Assembly: GCA_033398695.1 (NCBI GenBank)
Contig: JAWKAU010000037.1
Location: 248,001 to 312,000 of the forward strand
DNA length: 64,000 bases
Direction: 5' to 3'
Source of the DNA: Orobanche coerulescens
Taxonomy: Eukaryota > Streptophyta > Magnoliopsida > Lamiales > Orobanchaceae
Positions 22,092 to 33,726 of the stretch are shown here, one piece after another (position 1 is the stretch's first letter; every line of letters begins with the position of its first letter). The notes beneath the pieces are model-generated. The model saw only the letters and a program-made list of their open reading frames with translations. It was not told the DNA's origin and did not search any database. The position numbers and the translations under genes are program-made.

Positions 22092-23293
22092 TGTTGGAAT
22101 ATTTATTCCACACATTATTTAATTTGTGTTTTGATGATTAAAGTTGCTAAACTACAAAACAACATCGAGGCGAAGCAAAACGGCGAAGGCATTTAAGACG
22201 CAAAAATTGCAACTGGATCGCATTAGCGCACGCTAAGGACATATGTTAGCGCACGCTAACGAGGAGTCACCGCATTCCGCCTAGTATCAAGTAAGATGCA
22301 AGAAGTCGCATATGGATAGCGCACGCTACACTCTATTATTAGCGCACGCTACCCTCTATTATTAACGCACGCTATCGAGCCATGTTACTGTTGTGGAAGA
22401 TATTCAAACAATGAATGACGTATGCAATGAAGTCATCATTAGCGCACGCTACAAAGGATGATTAGCGCACGCTAAGATGTTTGAATCTAGTCAATCCGAA
22501 CGTTGGGAAAAGCAGGTCAAAGTCAGCATATCAAACGGTCACTTTGACAATCCATGCAACGGATATATTGGATTAGCGCACGCTACAAAGGAAGTGGTAG
22601 CGCACGCTAATCATATGGCGAGCTACCGGATGAAATATAAAGTGATTAACGACGCTACATGAAAGCCTTTACGTATGCTAGAGCAAAATGTGCGATAGCG
22701 CACGCTAAGAAGGAAGGCTAGCGCACGCTAGCTAGTAAACCGGGCAAAGAACGGCTAGTAAGGAGGAAGAAGGCTATAAATACCAAGGAGTTGGTATTAT
22801 TCCATACAACAACATTGAGCAAAGCATACATACGTGTTATATCATTGTAAACATTATAGTTGTTGTTCTTGAGCTTAATTAAGAGTGATTGAGTGTTATA
22901 CACAAGATCATACACGAGCGATAAAAAGAAAAGATACGATTTGATTCGGTGTTATTAGGATCGAGGATCCGGCATTGTTAGAATCACAATCGCTATCTTA
23001 GTGAGGTTTATCTAGTACCGATAGAAAGCTAGAGTGGTTGATTCCTTATCCAATAGAAAAGGAAAAACGGTTTTACTCGGACCAATAGAAGATGAGCTTG
23101 TAACGGTAATCCCTCAACCGATAGAAGAGAGGCGTAGAGGTTTTGATCTTAAGCCTAAGGAAAAAGATACATCGAGAGAGGACGTAGGCTTCGTTAATAG
23201 CCGAACCTCTATAAATCCTCGTGTCCTTTATTTTCCGCAATTTATTTTCGCTTCCGCATAAAACGGCGCAAATATCCGATTTGGTACCCAACA
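22092..23293 (+). repeat. 3' LTR of element B
   Basis: 1202 bp. Most of it is identical to the 5' LTR, but many small substitutions and indels cluster in 22180-22320, 22600-22660 and 22735-22755. TATA box at about 22781-22788. Confidence 0.92.
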
Positions 23294-25741
23294 GTAGACA
23301 AAGGCAATGGATTTTGGTAACGGATTCGTGGTATCGGTATCGAGGCAAGTTTATACTTGTTCATTTTATAATATTTTATGAATGGTTTCGTTTTCATTTC
23401 ATTTATAATTCGTATAGCAATGTTGTTAGAAATGTAAGTTGTCGGGATAATGGTTTGTATATCGTGCTCTGGTTGTATTAAATCATAAGGTATATGATTT
23501 AATTGTGTTCAGGGAAGACATGAGTTATCTTTGGTCAAGGATATAGAATATCGGATATCGAGGATAGTTATCGTGATGACATAAGTATCGGGATAAAAAT
23601 TTATTGGTATTTAATGGATGGTACCTTATTTGAGATTATTTGTATAACTGTGTATTCGTTCAGGGATGTTGTTCGTGGAAAGGATGTTGTCTTCGGCTTT
23701 GAGGTAATTTATGTATTGTTCAGTTATGAGATAATTATTATGTTGAGTTGTTGTATATGTTGTGTGTTGAGGCTTCGTATACTGAGATTCGTACTGGTTG
23801 TTCGTTGAGGGATGTTGATCCCAGGACTATTGTTGGTATTAATGGTTGTGTTGATCGTCTCACTGGGGGATGTTGATGGATATGGTCCTCGACTTTGAGG
23901 TAATCTAAGTATTTGTTCAGTCATGTGGATAATTAATATGTTGAGTTGTTGTATATGTTGAGGTTCATGTAATGAGTTTCGTATCGGTTATTCGTTGAGG
24001 GATGTTGATCCCAGGACTGTTGTATTGAGATCGTAGATCATGTTGGTCATTCATTTTGGGATGATGATCCCAGGATTGATGTTTTGGATATTGATTAGTC
24101 GAGTCGACTTTTCATTATCAGTCTGTTTTTGTTCACTTCGGTGAGTCTTTTGATCCTTCTTGGATATGTGTTTCTTTGAGTTTCGTTGTCATGTTGCATC
24201 GTGACATATCTGGAGTCACATCTGCGTGCCGATTGGTTATTGTGTAGGATTTTTAGCCGGGCACATGATGGTTATGTGTTGATATTTCCACATTGAACCG
24301 TGCACACGAGACGTAGTTCGTGAGGCTAATTAGGTACAAGACCACACGTGTATTTGATCGATACCCGGGGTGGCTTGTGCACGGACACATTTCCGGATCG
24401 GGCGTACTATGACGTCCATCTTTGAGCCATATTGTTTGATCGTTCATCCTCCATTTATGGTTGGGTATGTTCGACGGTTTGTGACTGGTTGTTCATACGC
24501 CTGAGGGGTATGTTCGACAGTCGGAGTTATTTCTTGAGATCCATTATTGTTGATCATTTGGAGTTTACCTTGTTGATGGTATTCTCGGTTATGGTTGGTC
24601 TTTTGTTGATCATTTGGAGTTTACCTTGTTGATGGTATTCTCGGTTATTGTTGATCCTTCATTAATTACGTTCGAGATTTACCTTGTTGATGGTATTCTC
24701 AGTTATCGTGATCCTTTATTGGTCGTATTGGAGTTATCATGTCGATGATATTCTCAGTTGATTTATCGGTTGATCTGGTTATTGATCGTATAAGCATTCG
24801 GACTATACATCGATGTTTCAGGATTTGTTATCATTATCATGTGGTAGTTGATCTACATATATGTTGTGTATTATTGGTTTATTCATGTTGAGATTTGATT
24901 GTGTAATCCGACGGACAGGAGTTGCACAGATTGGATTATTTCCACACTTATGAGTTATGATGATGTTTTGAGGATTATCGGTGTTGTTGGAATACAGTAG
25001 AGATGATTGTTGTTGAATTCATTTCGTCATTTGAGAATACGAAATGTGGAATATGTCAAGGATTGATTTAGTATGGATTGCTATGAATTGGTAAGGTTAT
25101 AATGGTAAGATTACATTGGTAGTATTCTTACTTCGTTATTACATTGGTATGTAATTATTTATGACGATATCATTGTTGAGTATTGTGGCTGACCCCGTCG
25201 TGGGCTTTATTTTTAGGTACTCGGAGATCGAGCTAGTAGCGGTCGTGAAGGGGTGAGCTTCCCTATGTGATACTGGCGGTGGCATGTTTTGGAGTATCGA
25301 GTATTTCTTTTCTGGTTATTCATTTCCGCTGCAAATGTGTATTTTGAACTGTGTTTTTATCCGCTGCGTGTGTATATTTCAAAATGGCTTTCCGGTATTT
25401 TTACCAACTCGTGTGTATTTTCAAATGACCTTTTTGGCATTTTACGAACTTGGGTTATTTTCGTCAAACTCTTTTTCCCAAATTATTTTATCGGTACATT
25501 TAAGTGGTAGCTTAACGTACATTTTGAACTGTCGAGAATTGGCACTTCGCCTTGTATTTTGAAATGGTATTTTATGACGGTATTTGAGAACTATGTTTTT
25601 TAAGATATTTGAATATTTAAAATATTACCGTCATTGGCCTTTTGGTATTTTTAAACGTTTTTGAAATGGTTTTTAGCCTGGTGGGTTCCGGCGCGGGACC
25701 CACGGTGCTGTATTATCCCGGATGGTTTTGGGGGTGTTACA

Positions 25742-25963
25742 GAAGATGGTATCGGAGCTTGGGTTTTGTGAAACCCAGGCGTGTGTGTTATGTGGCTCTA
25801 CCGGTACGGTAGTAGCGTGGCTTTTGAAAATGATTTTTCTGACTTTTGAGTCAAATCGATTTTTGGAGTTTCCAAAATTTTTGAGATCTTTTCAAACTGC
25901 TATTTGTGATATTGGTGTGTGTTGGTTGTGTTGAGATTTTGTATGGGAGTCGTGTGCTAGTAT
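25742..25963 (+). other. primer-binding site and leader remnant, element E
   Basis: GAAGA, then TGGTATCGGAGCTTG (25747-25761), resembling initiator tRNA-Met. The following 200 bp are non-coding and stop at the AGTAT target copy of H. Element D has the same GAAGATGGTATCAGAG start. Confidence 0.8.
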
Positions 25964-26296
25964 TGTAACACCCCCAATCCGCTCAGGGATATTACACGCC
26001 GTAGAACCTTTCCTCAAGGATCTACCAGGCTGGTAACGACATTTAACATCTCGACAATGCCTTCGAGGCTACAATGACTCAGTAGACCGATTTGGTCTTT
26101 CCACAAATACATACAACTCAAATACAACTCATGCCCGCGCAGGGGACAAAGTACAACTACACCCGTACAACGGGAACAATACAGCAGCGGAAAATAAAGT
26201 ACAACTGAACCAACACACGATGTACGGTTCCTCATGTGATTAGTATCGATCATCTTTCATCATCCTTCATGCCGACCCTGTGTTATGCTCCAAAAC

Positions 26297-27915
26297 CTGA
26301 ATGCAAAAACAGACATCCACCCCCCGAATACTCGGGGGTTAGCAAAACTCCACTGTTTTGCTAGTGCAAATACAAAGTGCAAATACGAGCCATACAATTC
26401 ACATTCCACGAATAACAATAACCGAGGATCCTCAAAGATCCAAACGAAACGAAAAGTACTTCCCGAGGCAAGGGTTTGAGAAAACATTTCAAAAACGAAA
26501 TATCATAAATCAATGGAAGTAATTTATAAAACAGTTTAGAATGCCATCGAGAGTTTTAATAGAAAACAATTTAGGATTATCAAATCCTACCTTTCAAAAC
26601 CAAAAGACAAAAGGGGTCACCGCCCAAAGGTTTACTTTCAAAATGACATTAACCAACCGTTGGGATTTTAGCCCCAAATCCGTAAAACGACTTTTACAAA
26701 ACCATTGGGATTTTAGCCCCAAATCTCATCAACTCACAAGACACAAGAACGACCACGAGGTTCGTATCCCAACATCAAAATCCACAAATAAAGGATTTAA
26801 AATAAACAACAAAATACTCCAAAGGCCATCCTAGCCAAGTAAGCCAAACGAACACTTACCTCTTACACACTTAGTCAATGCATGCAATCATGAAAACCGC
26901 TCAAAGCACTCATTTCCTAAATGCCAATATCAAATCACATTTGCAAAAATGCAACACAATTAACCGTCGATCCACACCTCCGTGGACCCCTACCGAGACC
27001 CCGTCGGATCTAACCCGTAGTGGTTAAAAGCAAAGCTCGCGGTCCACCGCTTCGTGGAACCCTACCGAGACCCCGTCGAGTCTAACCCGTAGTGAGCATA
27101 CACACACACACGTTACTCATGCAACACTAATATGCTAAGAATGTAAGTTCATTAAGAATACTCACTAGAGATGGCCATTAACTCGACACCATTATCAAAC
27201 TCTTCAAAATTTCGATAACAAGGTTAAATAAGGAAATACACGATTCCATAACTTAAACAATATGAGTATCATCATAAAATCCTTCGACGTTCAAAATAAT
27301 CAAATCATAATCAATTCTCAAAACACCGTTCACAAAACACACGCGTTTTGAAAGAAAGCCTTTAACGAGGCCAAACCGAAATCCTTTTGAAACTTCATTT
27401 CAAATAACCAAACAAACGCATCAAGACGACCACCGATCATCATATACATAAAACGAGAAAAGTATGGGCAAGGTACTTGCCTCGATACCGCGAGCACGGA
27501 ACCACGAACGGATACGGCTCAACCGGGAAGCTTCGGAACGCCCGATGCTAACGAAAAGGAATACGACAACGAACGGAACGGAAGAATCAAGCACGACCAC
27601 GAGGAATCGACGAAAATGAACCTAACGATTTGAATAGCACAATCACAACCACTTCTAAACGATTACGGAAAAGGAATACACCCGGAAACCCGCCTACGAT
27701 TCATGTATATTCATACAAAAATAACAACGAGGGCGGACCACAACCAAACCCTCTCGATTCCATAAAAATCCACAAAATATCCATGAATTCGTAGGAAAAC
27801 TAAAGATACTAACAATATCAATCGTATACACCATGAATCCACCAACGAAACGGAACGAATCGGAAGAAAAACCCAAAACCCCCAAATTGATCGAAATAGG
27901 GTTTTAGAGCATTAC
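26297..27915 (-). other. putative LTR leader intron, solo LTR H
   Basis: Donor CCAAG|GTAATGC about 180 nt after the TATA box and acceptor TTTTTGCATTCAG|GTTTTGG, spanning 1619 nt. No ATG occurs between the TATA box and the donor on the minus strand. A CCCCCGAGTATTCGGGGG stem precedes the acceptor. Confidence 0.48.
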
Positions 27916-28090
27916 CTTGGAAGATTCGAGTACTAAGATCCGTAGAACGCGTTAGATTGATTATCCGAGCCTCACAACCGAAAAGAAATGATGAAAATCG
28001 ACCCCGGATGAAGAACTCTCTCCCTATCTAACTCTCTCTCGCGACTCGGTGGAAAAATGGGAAAGAATGAGTGTTCACGCTCAAAACCAC

Positions 28091-28192
28091 ATTTATAGTG
28101 CAACACGTGAGAACCTATCGGCCGCCTATCGGCCGATAGGCCCAACCGATACCCCTACGGGATGCCGGCAGAGTCTATCGGCCCCCTATCGG
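28091..28192 (-). promoter_or_regulatory. TATA box and CTATCGGCCGATAG palindromes, solo LTR H
   Basis: Minus-strand TATAAAT at 28091-28097. To its right (upstream) are two groups of CTATCGGCC units; the first makes the perfect palindrome CCTATCGGCCGATAGG. The position equals that of the RCGYRCGY arrays in other LTRs, but the sequence differs. Confidence 0.65.
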
Positions 28193-28882
28193 CCGAAAGG
28201 CTCTGGAAGTGCTCGGCCAAAATCAAACGACCATAACTCTCTCGTCAGGACTCGATTGACTCACCGCTTTGAACCATTGGAAAGCTAACTTGATGTTCTA
28301 TAATATTGCAAAGATTTATAATTTTTGGAGTCACCAAAAATTAATGGTGATCTAACAAAGACGAACTCATACTTAGAAAAGTCGTTTAGAAATCCTAATT
28401 CAACAAAACGACACCGAAACCCGAACACGAATACGAACCGAAGATACGGTTACGAAGTACTCACAAAGACGAATCTAAGAGCTAGTAGGACACACGATTC
28501 CGACCACCCGAAGGCTCGAAATTCGACAACGGAAGGTAATTACCCCAAACTTTGGGAAATTACGAAAATGGCCCAAAGGCCCGAAAATCACGATACGTGA
28601 TCGAATAACCGAACCGAAGTTCACAACACGTCCAACAAAGATAAACGGACTTGCGGAAACTCAAACAACAGCTTGGATGAGATTCGCAAGAATCGAACTC
28701 AAGTGCGGAAAAGTCGCTAAAAAGCACAGAACTCAACGAAACGACACCGAAACGAACTCGGATGTCAAAAAGTGTAGAATTAATCATTCTCAGAATGACG
28801 AAACGGTCATGAGCGAGTCGTCAAAACGGACTCCGACCGAAAAAAAAGAAATTACCGGAAATCGAAAATTGCGGATATTACA

Positions 28883-29052
28883 AGTATCACGGGAGATCAT
28901 CGGCTTCACGTACCTGTAAGTATATTGGTTTGGTTAGTTCGCTTGTGACGACGCTTGATTGTTTTTGTGATGAGTTGGAAATTTTGGATTTACCTGTTGT
29001 TGGTGACTGGTTGCAAGTTTCGAGGACGAAACTTATTTTAAGGGGGGTAGTA
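28883..29052 (+). other. 3' end of the element E internal region
   Basis: Carries the inverted repeat AAGTTTCGAGGACGAAACTT (29015-29034) followed by the purine tract TTTTAAGGGGGGTAG that abuts the LTR. It is the same arrangement as before the 3' LTR of D. Confidence 0.8.
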
Positions 29053-32000
29053 TGTAATACCCGGATTTTCAGTATAAATTTTTCGCATTATTTTATCTGA
29101 GGTATACTGTATAGTTTGGTATCTATACAGTATGGATAAAATAAATTGAGAACCGAGACAGTTATACTGGTGTGGTTACCGTTTTGGATTGACAGTTATA
29201 TTGAGGATTTGTTGTATCAGGTTGAACTGATTTGGATATCAGGTATATGGTATAATATTTTTGGATTGAGTATATGTATTGATTTTTGCCGTATGCTCGT
29301 GTTTGGTATGCCGTGACATTGGACAGGAATTGCTGAAATTGGCTAAGTATGGAATTGTTACGTACGTTAACAAGGTGAGCTAACGTACATAAGATTGGCA
29401 CAGTTACGTACGTTAAGGCTAAGGTATTACGTACGTAACGAAGGCATCGGACAGGTCGAGTCATGGTCGGCAGGTGGGACCTGGTGTCGGCAACTTTCGG
29501 CGGAGGATGTTTACAGGTGAGTCAACGTACGTGTTACGTACGTTATACAGGACGTGTTACGTACGTAACACGACCATTGTACTGTAGCAAGTCAACTGGT
29601 ATATTACGTACGTTATATGACATGGGTTACGTACGTAAGGAAGTTCATGTTTTGAGGCAGTAGGGCATGGGATGGCATTACGTACGCTAACCAGGACAAG
29701 ATAGCGTACGTAAGAAGTGTTACGTACGTTAACTTGGTAATGTTACGTACGAAACGAGCGGGAAGTTTTATATAAGGAATGGCCGTCTTTCATTTCACTT
29801 CAGCATTTCTCTTCGTTTTTCATCTCTAAACATTGAGAGAGGGATATTTTGGCTCTCCTAATTCGATTTTGAGCTTGAGGGCTTGGATTCGGAGCTTGGA
29901 TATGGAGTTATTGATGATTCTTGAAGTGATTTCTTGTGTATTCCATCTTCTAAGAGGTATGTTGGATAATCCTCCTTTTCATTTCGGATTTTTGATGTTG
30001 TTATTGATAAATGATTCGTATGAAGATGATTAAGATGTTGTTGTTTCGATTCCTGAGGTTATATGAGGTGTATGTTGAAGGAAGATGATGATATGTTGGA
30101 TTATGTCTTGATTATGTTGTTATGATTATGGAATCATAATATTCTTGATGTTCTTGGTAGTATAGCTTCGAGTTTTGATGCTAAGAAGATCATATGTTGA
30201 AGAACATGATTATATACACCTTGAATTATGATTAAGGGTTGTTTAGATGTTAGAAAACATCGGGTTATGTTGTTTTATGGATTATGAACGTGAATTTGGA
30301 TAATTCGTGTTCTTGAAGAACTCTTGAGTTACATGTTATGATTTTGGAAGGATTTAGGATAATTTGGAATGTGATTATTCACGATAATAATCGATAAATT
30401 GTTTTCTACGAATTTACAAGTATGAACAAGAAGGAGTTTTGTCTTCGTATTTGGAGTTGAAGTTGGAATCGAATATGTTATAAAATCCTTAATGTCGAGC
30501 TGAATTGATCATTGATTTGATGAATACGTTTTAAAGTGTTGGTGTTTTGGATATGAATATGGAATATTCACATTTAGAACTAAGTTATGTATTTTGGTAC
30601 AATATTCGTATAGGAATACGAATATGATTCGATTTGATAAGATTATGACTCACTTTTGAGTTTGAGAATTCATAGGTATTTAACAAGTGTTCAATTCGGA
30701 TAATGGAAATATTTGAAACCTTTGGAATATAATTATCTATAATGTTGAATTGATCGGATTCTCCGGATTGATGATGATAATCGGTAATTGATTTTATTAT
30801 AAATTTACAAGGAGGAAACTTGTATCTGTATTTAAGATTGAATTTGGAATCGGTAATGTTAGACCCTTGTTGGTTTAAATTGATTATTGATATGATCTTC
30901 GGATTGTGGAATCGTATTGTGGTTTTGAATTCGTTCGGGTTGTTCGGATTTGTGTTTAATCGGGATATTGTAGAACAGTTGTGTTTGTTGATCGGTTATT
31001 GATTGTTATTTGTGATCATCGAGTTATGGCTTGTATTGTGGATATGAGTTCGTATTTGTTGAGTTGGGTTATTTGGTTTTATGTATATGATCGAGGTTTC
31101 GTTGAACCGTTGAGTTTGTTGGTTGGGTACGTCGGTTATTGATTTTTATCGGATTGTTGTTAATTGATTATTGCAATAGGTTGTGATGTTTGATCGGGGT
31201 CTATGACCGTTGTGTTGCGGTTGAGGCTGAAGAGTTCGTAGATTGCTTTTGGTCGGGGCTGAGGAGCTCGTAGACAAAGGCAATGGATTTTGGTAACGGC
31301 TTCGTGGTATCGGTATCGAGGCAAGTTTATACTTGTTTAGTTTATAATATTTGATGAATGGTTTCGTTTTCATTTGATTTATAATTCGTATAGCAATGTT
31401 GTTAGAAATGTAAGTTGTCGGGATAATGGTTTGTATATCGTGCTCTGGTTGTATTAAATCATAAGGTATATGATTTAATTGTGTTCAGGGAAGACGTGAG
31501 TTATCTTTGGTCAAGGATATAAAATATCGGATATCGAGGATAGTTATCGTGATGACATAAGTATCGGGATAAAGATTTATTGGTATTGAATGGATGGTAC
31601 CTTATTTGAGATTATTTGTATAACTGTGTATTCGTTCAGGGATGTTGTTCGTGGAAAGGATGTTGTCTTCGGCTTTGAGGTAATTTATGTATTGTTCAGT
31701 TATGAGATAATTATTATGTTGAGTTGTTGTATATGTTGTGTGTTGAGGCTTCGTATATTGAGATTCGTACTGGTTGTTCGTTGAGGGATGTTGATCCCAG
31801 GACTATTGTTGGTATTAATGGTTGTGTTGATCGTCTCATTGGGGGATGTTGATGGATATGGTCCTCGACTTTGAGGTAATCTAAGTATTTGTTCAGTCAT
31901 GTGGATAATTAATATGTTGAGTTGTTGTATATGTTGAGGTTCATGTAATGAGTTTCGTATCGGTTATTCGTTGAGGGATGTTGATCCCAGGACTGTTGTA

Positions 32001-33726
32001 TTGAGATCGTAGATCGTGTTGGTCATTCATTTGGGGATGATGATCCCAGGATTGATGTTTTGGATATTGATTAGTCGTGTCGACTTTTCATTATCAGTCT
32101 GTTGTTGTTCACTTCGGTGAGTCTTTTGATCCTTCTTGGATATGTGTTTCTTTGAGTTTCGTTGTCATGTTGCATCGTGACATATCTGGAGTCATATCTG
32201 CGTGCCGATTGGTTATTGTGTAGGATTTTTAGCCGGGCACATGATGGTTATGTGTTGATATTTCCACATTGAACCGTGCACACGAGACGTAGTTCGTGAG
32301 GCTAATTAGGTACAAGACCACACGTTTATTTGATCGATACCCAGGGTGGCTTGTGCACGGACACATTTTCGGATCGGGCGTACTATGACGTCCATCTTTG
32401 AGCCATATTGTTTGGTCGTTCATCCTCCATTTATGGTTGGGTATGTTCGACGGTTTGTGACTGGTTGTTCATACGCCCGAGGGGTATGTTCGACAGTCGG
32501 AGTTATTTCTTGAGATCCATTATTGTTGATCATTTGGAGTTTACCTTGTTGATGGTATTCTCGGTTATGGTTGGTCCTTTGTTGATCATTTGGAGTTTAT
32601 CTTGTTGATGGTATTCTCGGTTATTGTTGATCCTTCATTAATTGCGTTCGAGATTTACCTTGTTGATGGTATTATCAGTTATCGTGATCCTTTATTGGTC
32701 GTATTGGAGTTATCATGTCGATGATATTCTCAGTTAATTTATCGGTTGATCTGGTTATTGATCGTATAAGCATTCGGACTATACATCGATGTTTCAGGAT
32801 TTGTTATCATTATTATGTGGTAGTTGATCTACAGATATGTTGTGTATTATTGGTTTATTCATGTTGAGATTTGATTGTGTAATCCGACGGATAGGAGTTG
32901 CACAGATTGGATTATTTCCACACTTATGAGTTATGATGATGTTTTGAGGATTATCGGTGTTGTTGGAATACAGTAGAGATGATTGTTGTTGAATTCATTT
33001 CGTCATTTGAGAATACGAAATGTGGAATATGTCAAGGATTGATTTAGTATGGATTGCTATGAATTGGTAAGGTTATAACGGTAAGATTACATTGGTAGTA
33101 TTCTTACTTCGTTATTACATTGGTATGTAATTATTTATAATGATGTGATCGATATCATTGTTGAGTATTGTGGCTGACCCCGTCGTGGGCTTTATTTTTA
33201 GGTACTCGGAGATCGAGCTAGTAGCGGTCATGAAGGGTTGAGCTTCCCGATGTGATACTGGCGGTGGCATGTTTTGGAGTATCGAGTATTTCTTTTCTGG
33301 TTATTCATTTCCGCTGCAAATGTGTATTTTGAACTGTGTTTTTATCCGCTGCGTGTGTATATTTCAAAATGGCTTTCCGGTATTTTTACCAACTCGTGTG
33401 TATTTTCAAATGACCTTTTTGGCATTTTACGAACTTGGGTTATTTTCGTCAAACTCTTTTTCCCAAATTATTTTATCGGCACGTTTAAGTGGTAGCTTAA
33501 CGTACATTTTGAACTGTCGAGAATTGGCACTTCGCCTTGTATTTTGAAATGGTATTTTATGACGGTATTTGAGAACTATGTTTTTGAAGATATTTAAATA
33601 TTTAAAATATTACCGTCATTGGCCTTTTGGCATTTTTAAACGTTTTTGAAATGGTTTTTAGCCTGGTGGGTTCCGGCGCAGGACCCACGGCGCAGTATTA
33701 TCCCGGATGGTTTTGGGGGTGTTACA
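29053..33726 (+). repeat. Right LTR of element E
   Basis: 4674 bp, TGTAATACCCGG to GGTGTTACA, uninterrupted. It aligns with the left LTR once B is removed; the pre-insertion site of B is at 31270-31274. It contains the same palindrome array (29358-29755), donor (29957), tandem repeat (about 32525-32740) and acceptor (33201). Confidence 0.93.

Larger units (their letters stand above)
18867..23293 (+). mobile_element. Element B: complete gag-only Sirevirus-like Copia (TR-GAG type)
   Basis: 4427 bp with two LTRs (18867-20081, 22092-23293), a primer-binding site, one gag frame and a polypurine tract. GTAGA flanks it (18862-18866 and 23294-23298), and the right LTR of E shows the empty site CTCGTAGACAAAGG at 31268. 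Nothing between the gag end (about 21679) and the polypurine tract resembles protease, integrase, RT or RNase H. It fits the known class of terminal-repeat elements with only a Gag domain. Confidence 0.93.
17550..25216 (+). other. putative LTR leader intron, element E left LTR (split by B)
   Basis: CTAAGAG|GTATGT lies 188 nt after the TATA box, and GGGCTTTATTTTTAG|GTAC comes 525 nt before the LTR end. The native length without B is about 3.2 kb; the right LTR has the same pair at 29957 and 33201. GACCCCGTCGTGGGC, a GC-rich stem, precedes the acceptor. The exon upstream of the donor contains ATG codons in this family, unlike the other four. Inference only. Confidence 0.42.
16644..25741 (+). 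repeat. Left LTR of element E (contains element B)
   Basis: About 4.67 kb after removal of B (18867-23293) and one GTAGA copy. Palindrome array 16950-17347, TATA at 17362-17368, donor-like AGAG|GTATGT at 17550, a 60-bp tandem repeat with TACCTTGTTGATGGTATTC (about 24540-24760), and acceptor TATTTTTAG|GTAC at 25216. Open frames in it (for example 17426-17626 and 25284-25562) recur in the other LTR but match no protein family I know. Confidence 0.9.
25964..28882 (-). repeat. Element H: solo LTR of another chromovirus-type family
   Basis: 2919 bp, plus-strand ends TGTAACACCCCC and GCGGATATTACA, flanked by AGTAT (25959-25963 and 28883-28887). No internal domain, so a solo LTR. In minus-strand order: U3 with a different palindrome, CCTATCGGCCGATAGG (28124-28141 and a second degenerate copy near 28177-28192); TATA at 28091-28097; donor CCAAG|GTAAT at 27915; a duplicated 66-bp block (about 26966-27095); a GC hairpin near 26318-26335; and acceptor GCATTCAG|GTT at 26297. 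The open frames in it match nothing I recognise. Confidence 0.92.
16644..33726 (+). mobile_element. Element E: LARD-like Gypsy derivative with 4.67-kb LTRs
   Basis: Two long, nearly identical direct repeats (16644-25741, minus its insertion, and 29053-33726) start TGTAATACCCGG (the first has lost TG) and end GGGGGTGTTACA. Between them lie a primer-binding site, 222 bp, solo LTR H, then 170 bp ending in a chromovirus 3' end. Without H the internal region is under 0.4 kb and has no coding sequence. The element is therefore non-autonomous and would depend on proteins from a chromovirus relative. The right flank is ACATC; the left flank lacks this because about 18 bp, including the LTR TG, are missing relative to the other LTR of F. 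Confidence 0.87.

Noticed and set aside
25284..25562. Small hydrophobic ORF near the end of the E LTR (also 33269-33547)
   Set aside because: It is present in both LTRs only because they are repeats; T-rich DNA gives hydrophobic readings, and no second line of evidence supports it.
28124..28141. CCTATCGGCCGATAGG as a bacterial-type operator or terminator
   Set aside because: The context is a plant LTR upstream of a TATA box, with no bacterial genes nearby.
16644..33726. Large segmental duplication of about 4.7 kb
   Set aside because: The two copies begin TGTAATACCCGG, end TGTTACA, enclose a primer-binding site and a purine tract, and are thus a pair of LTRs.
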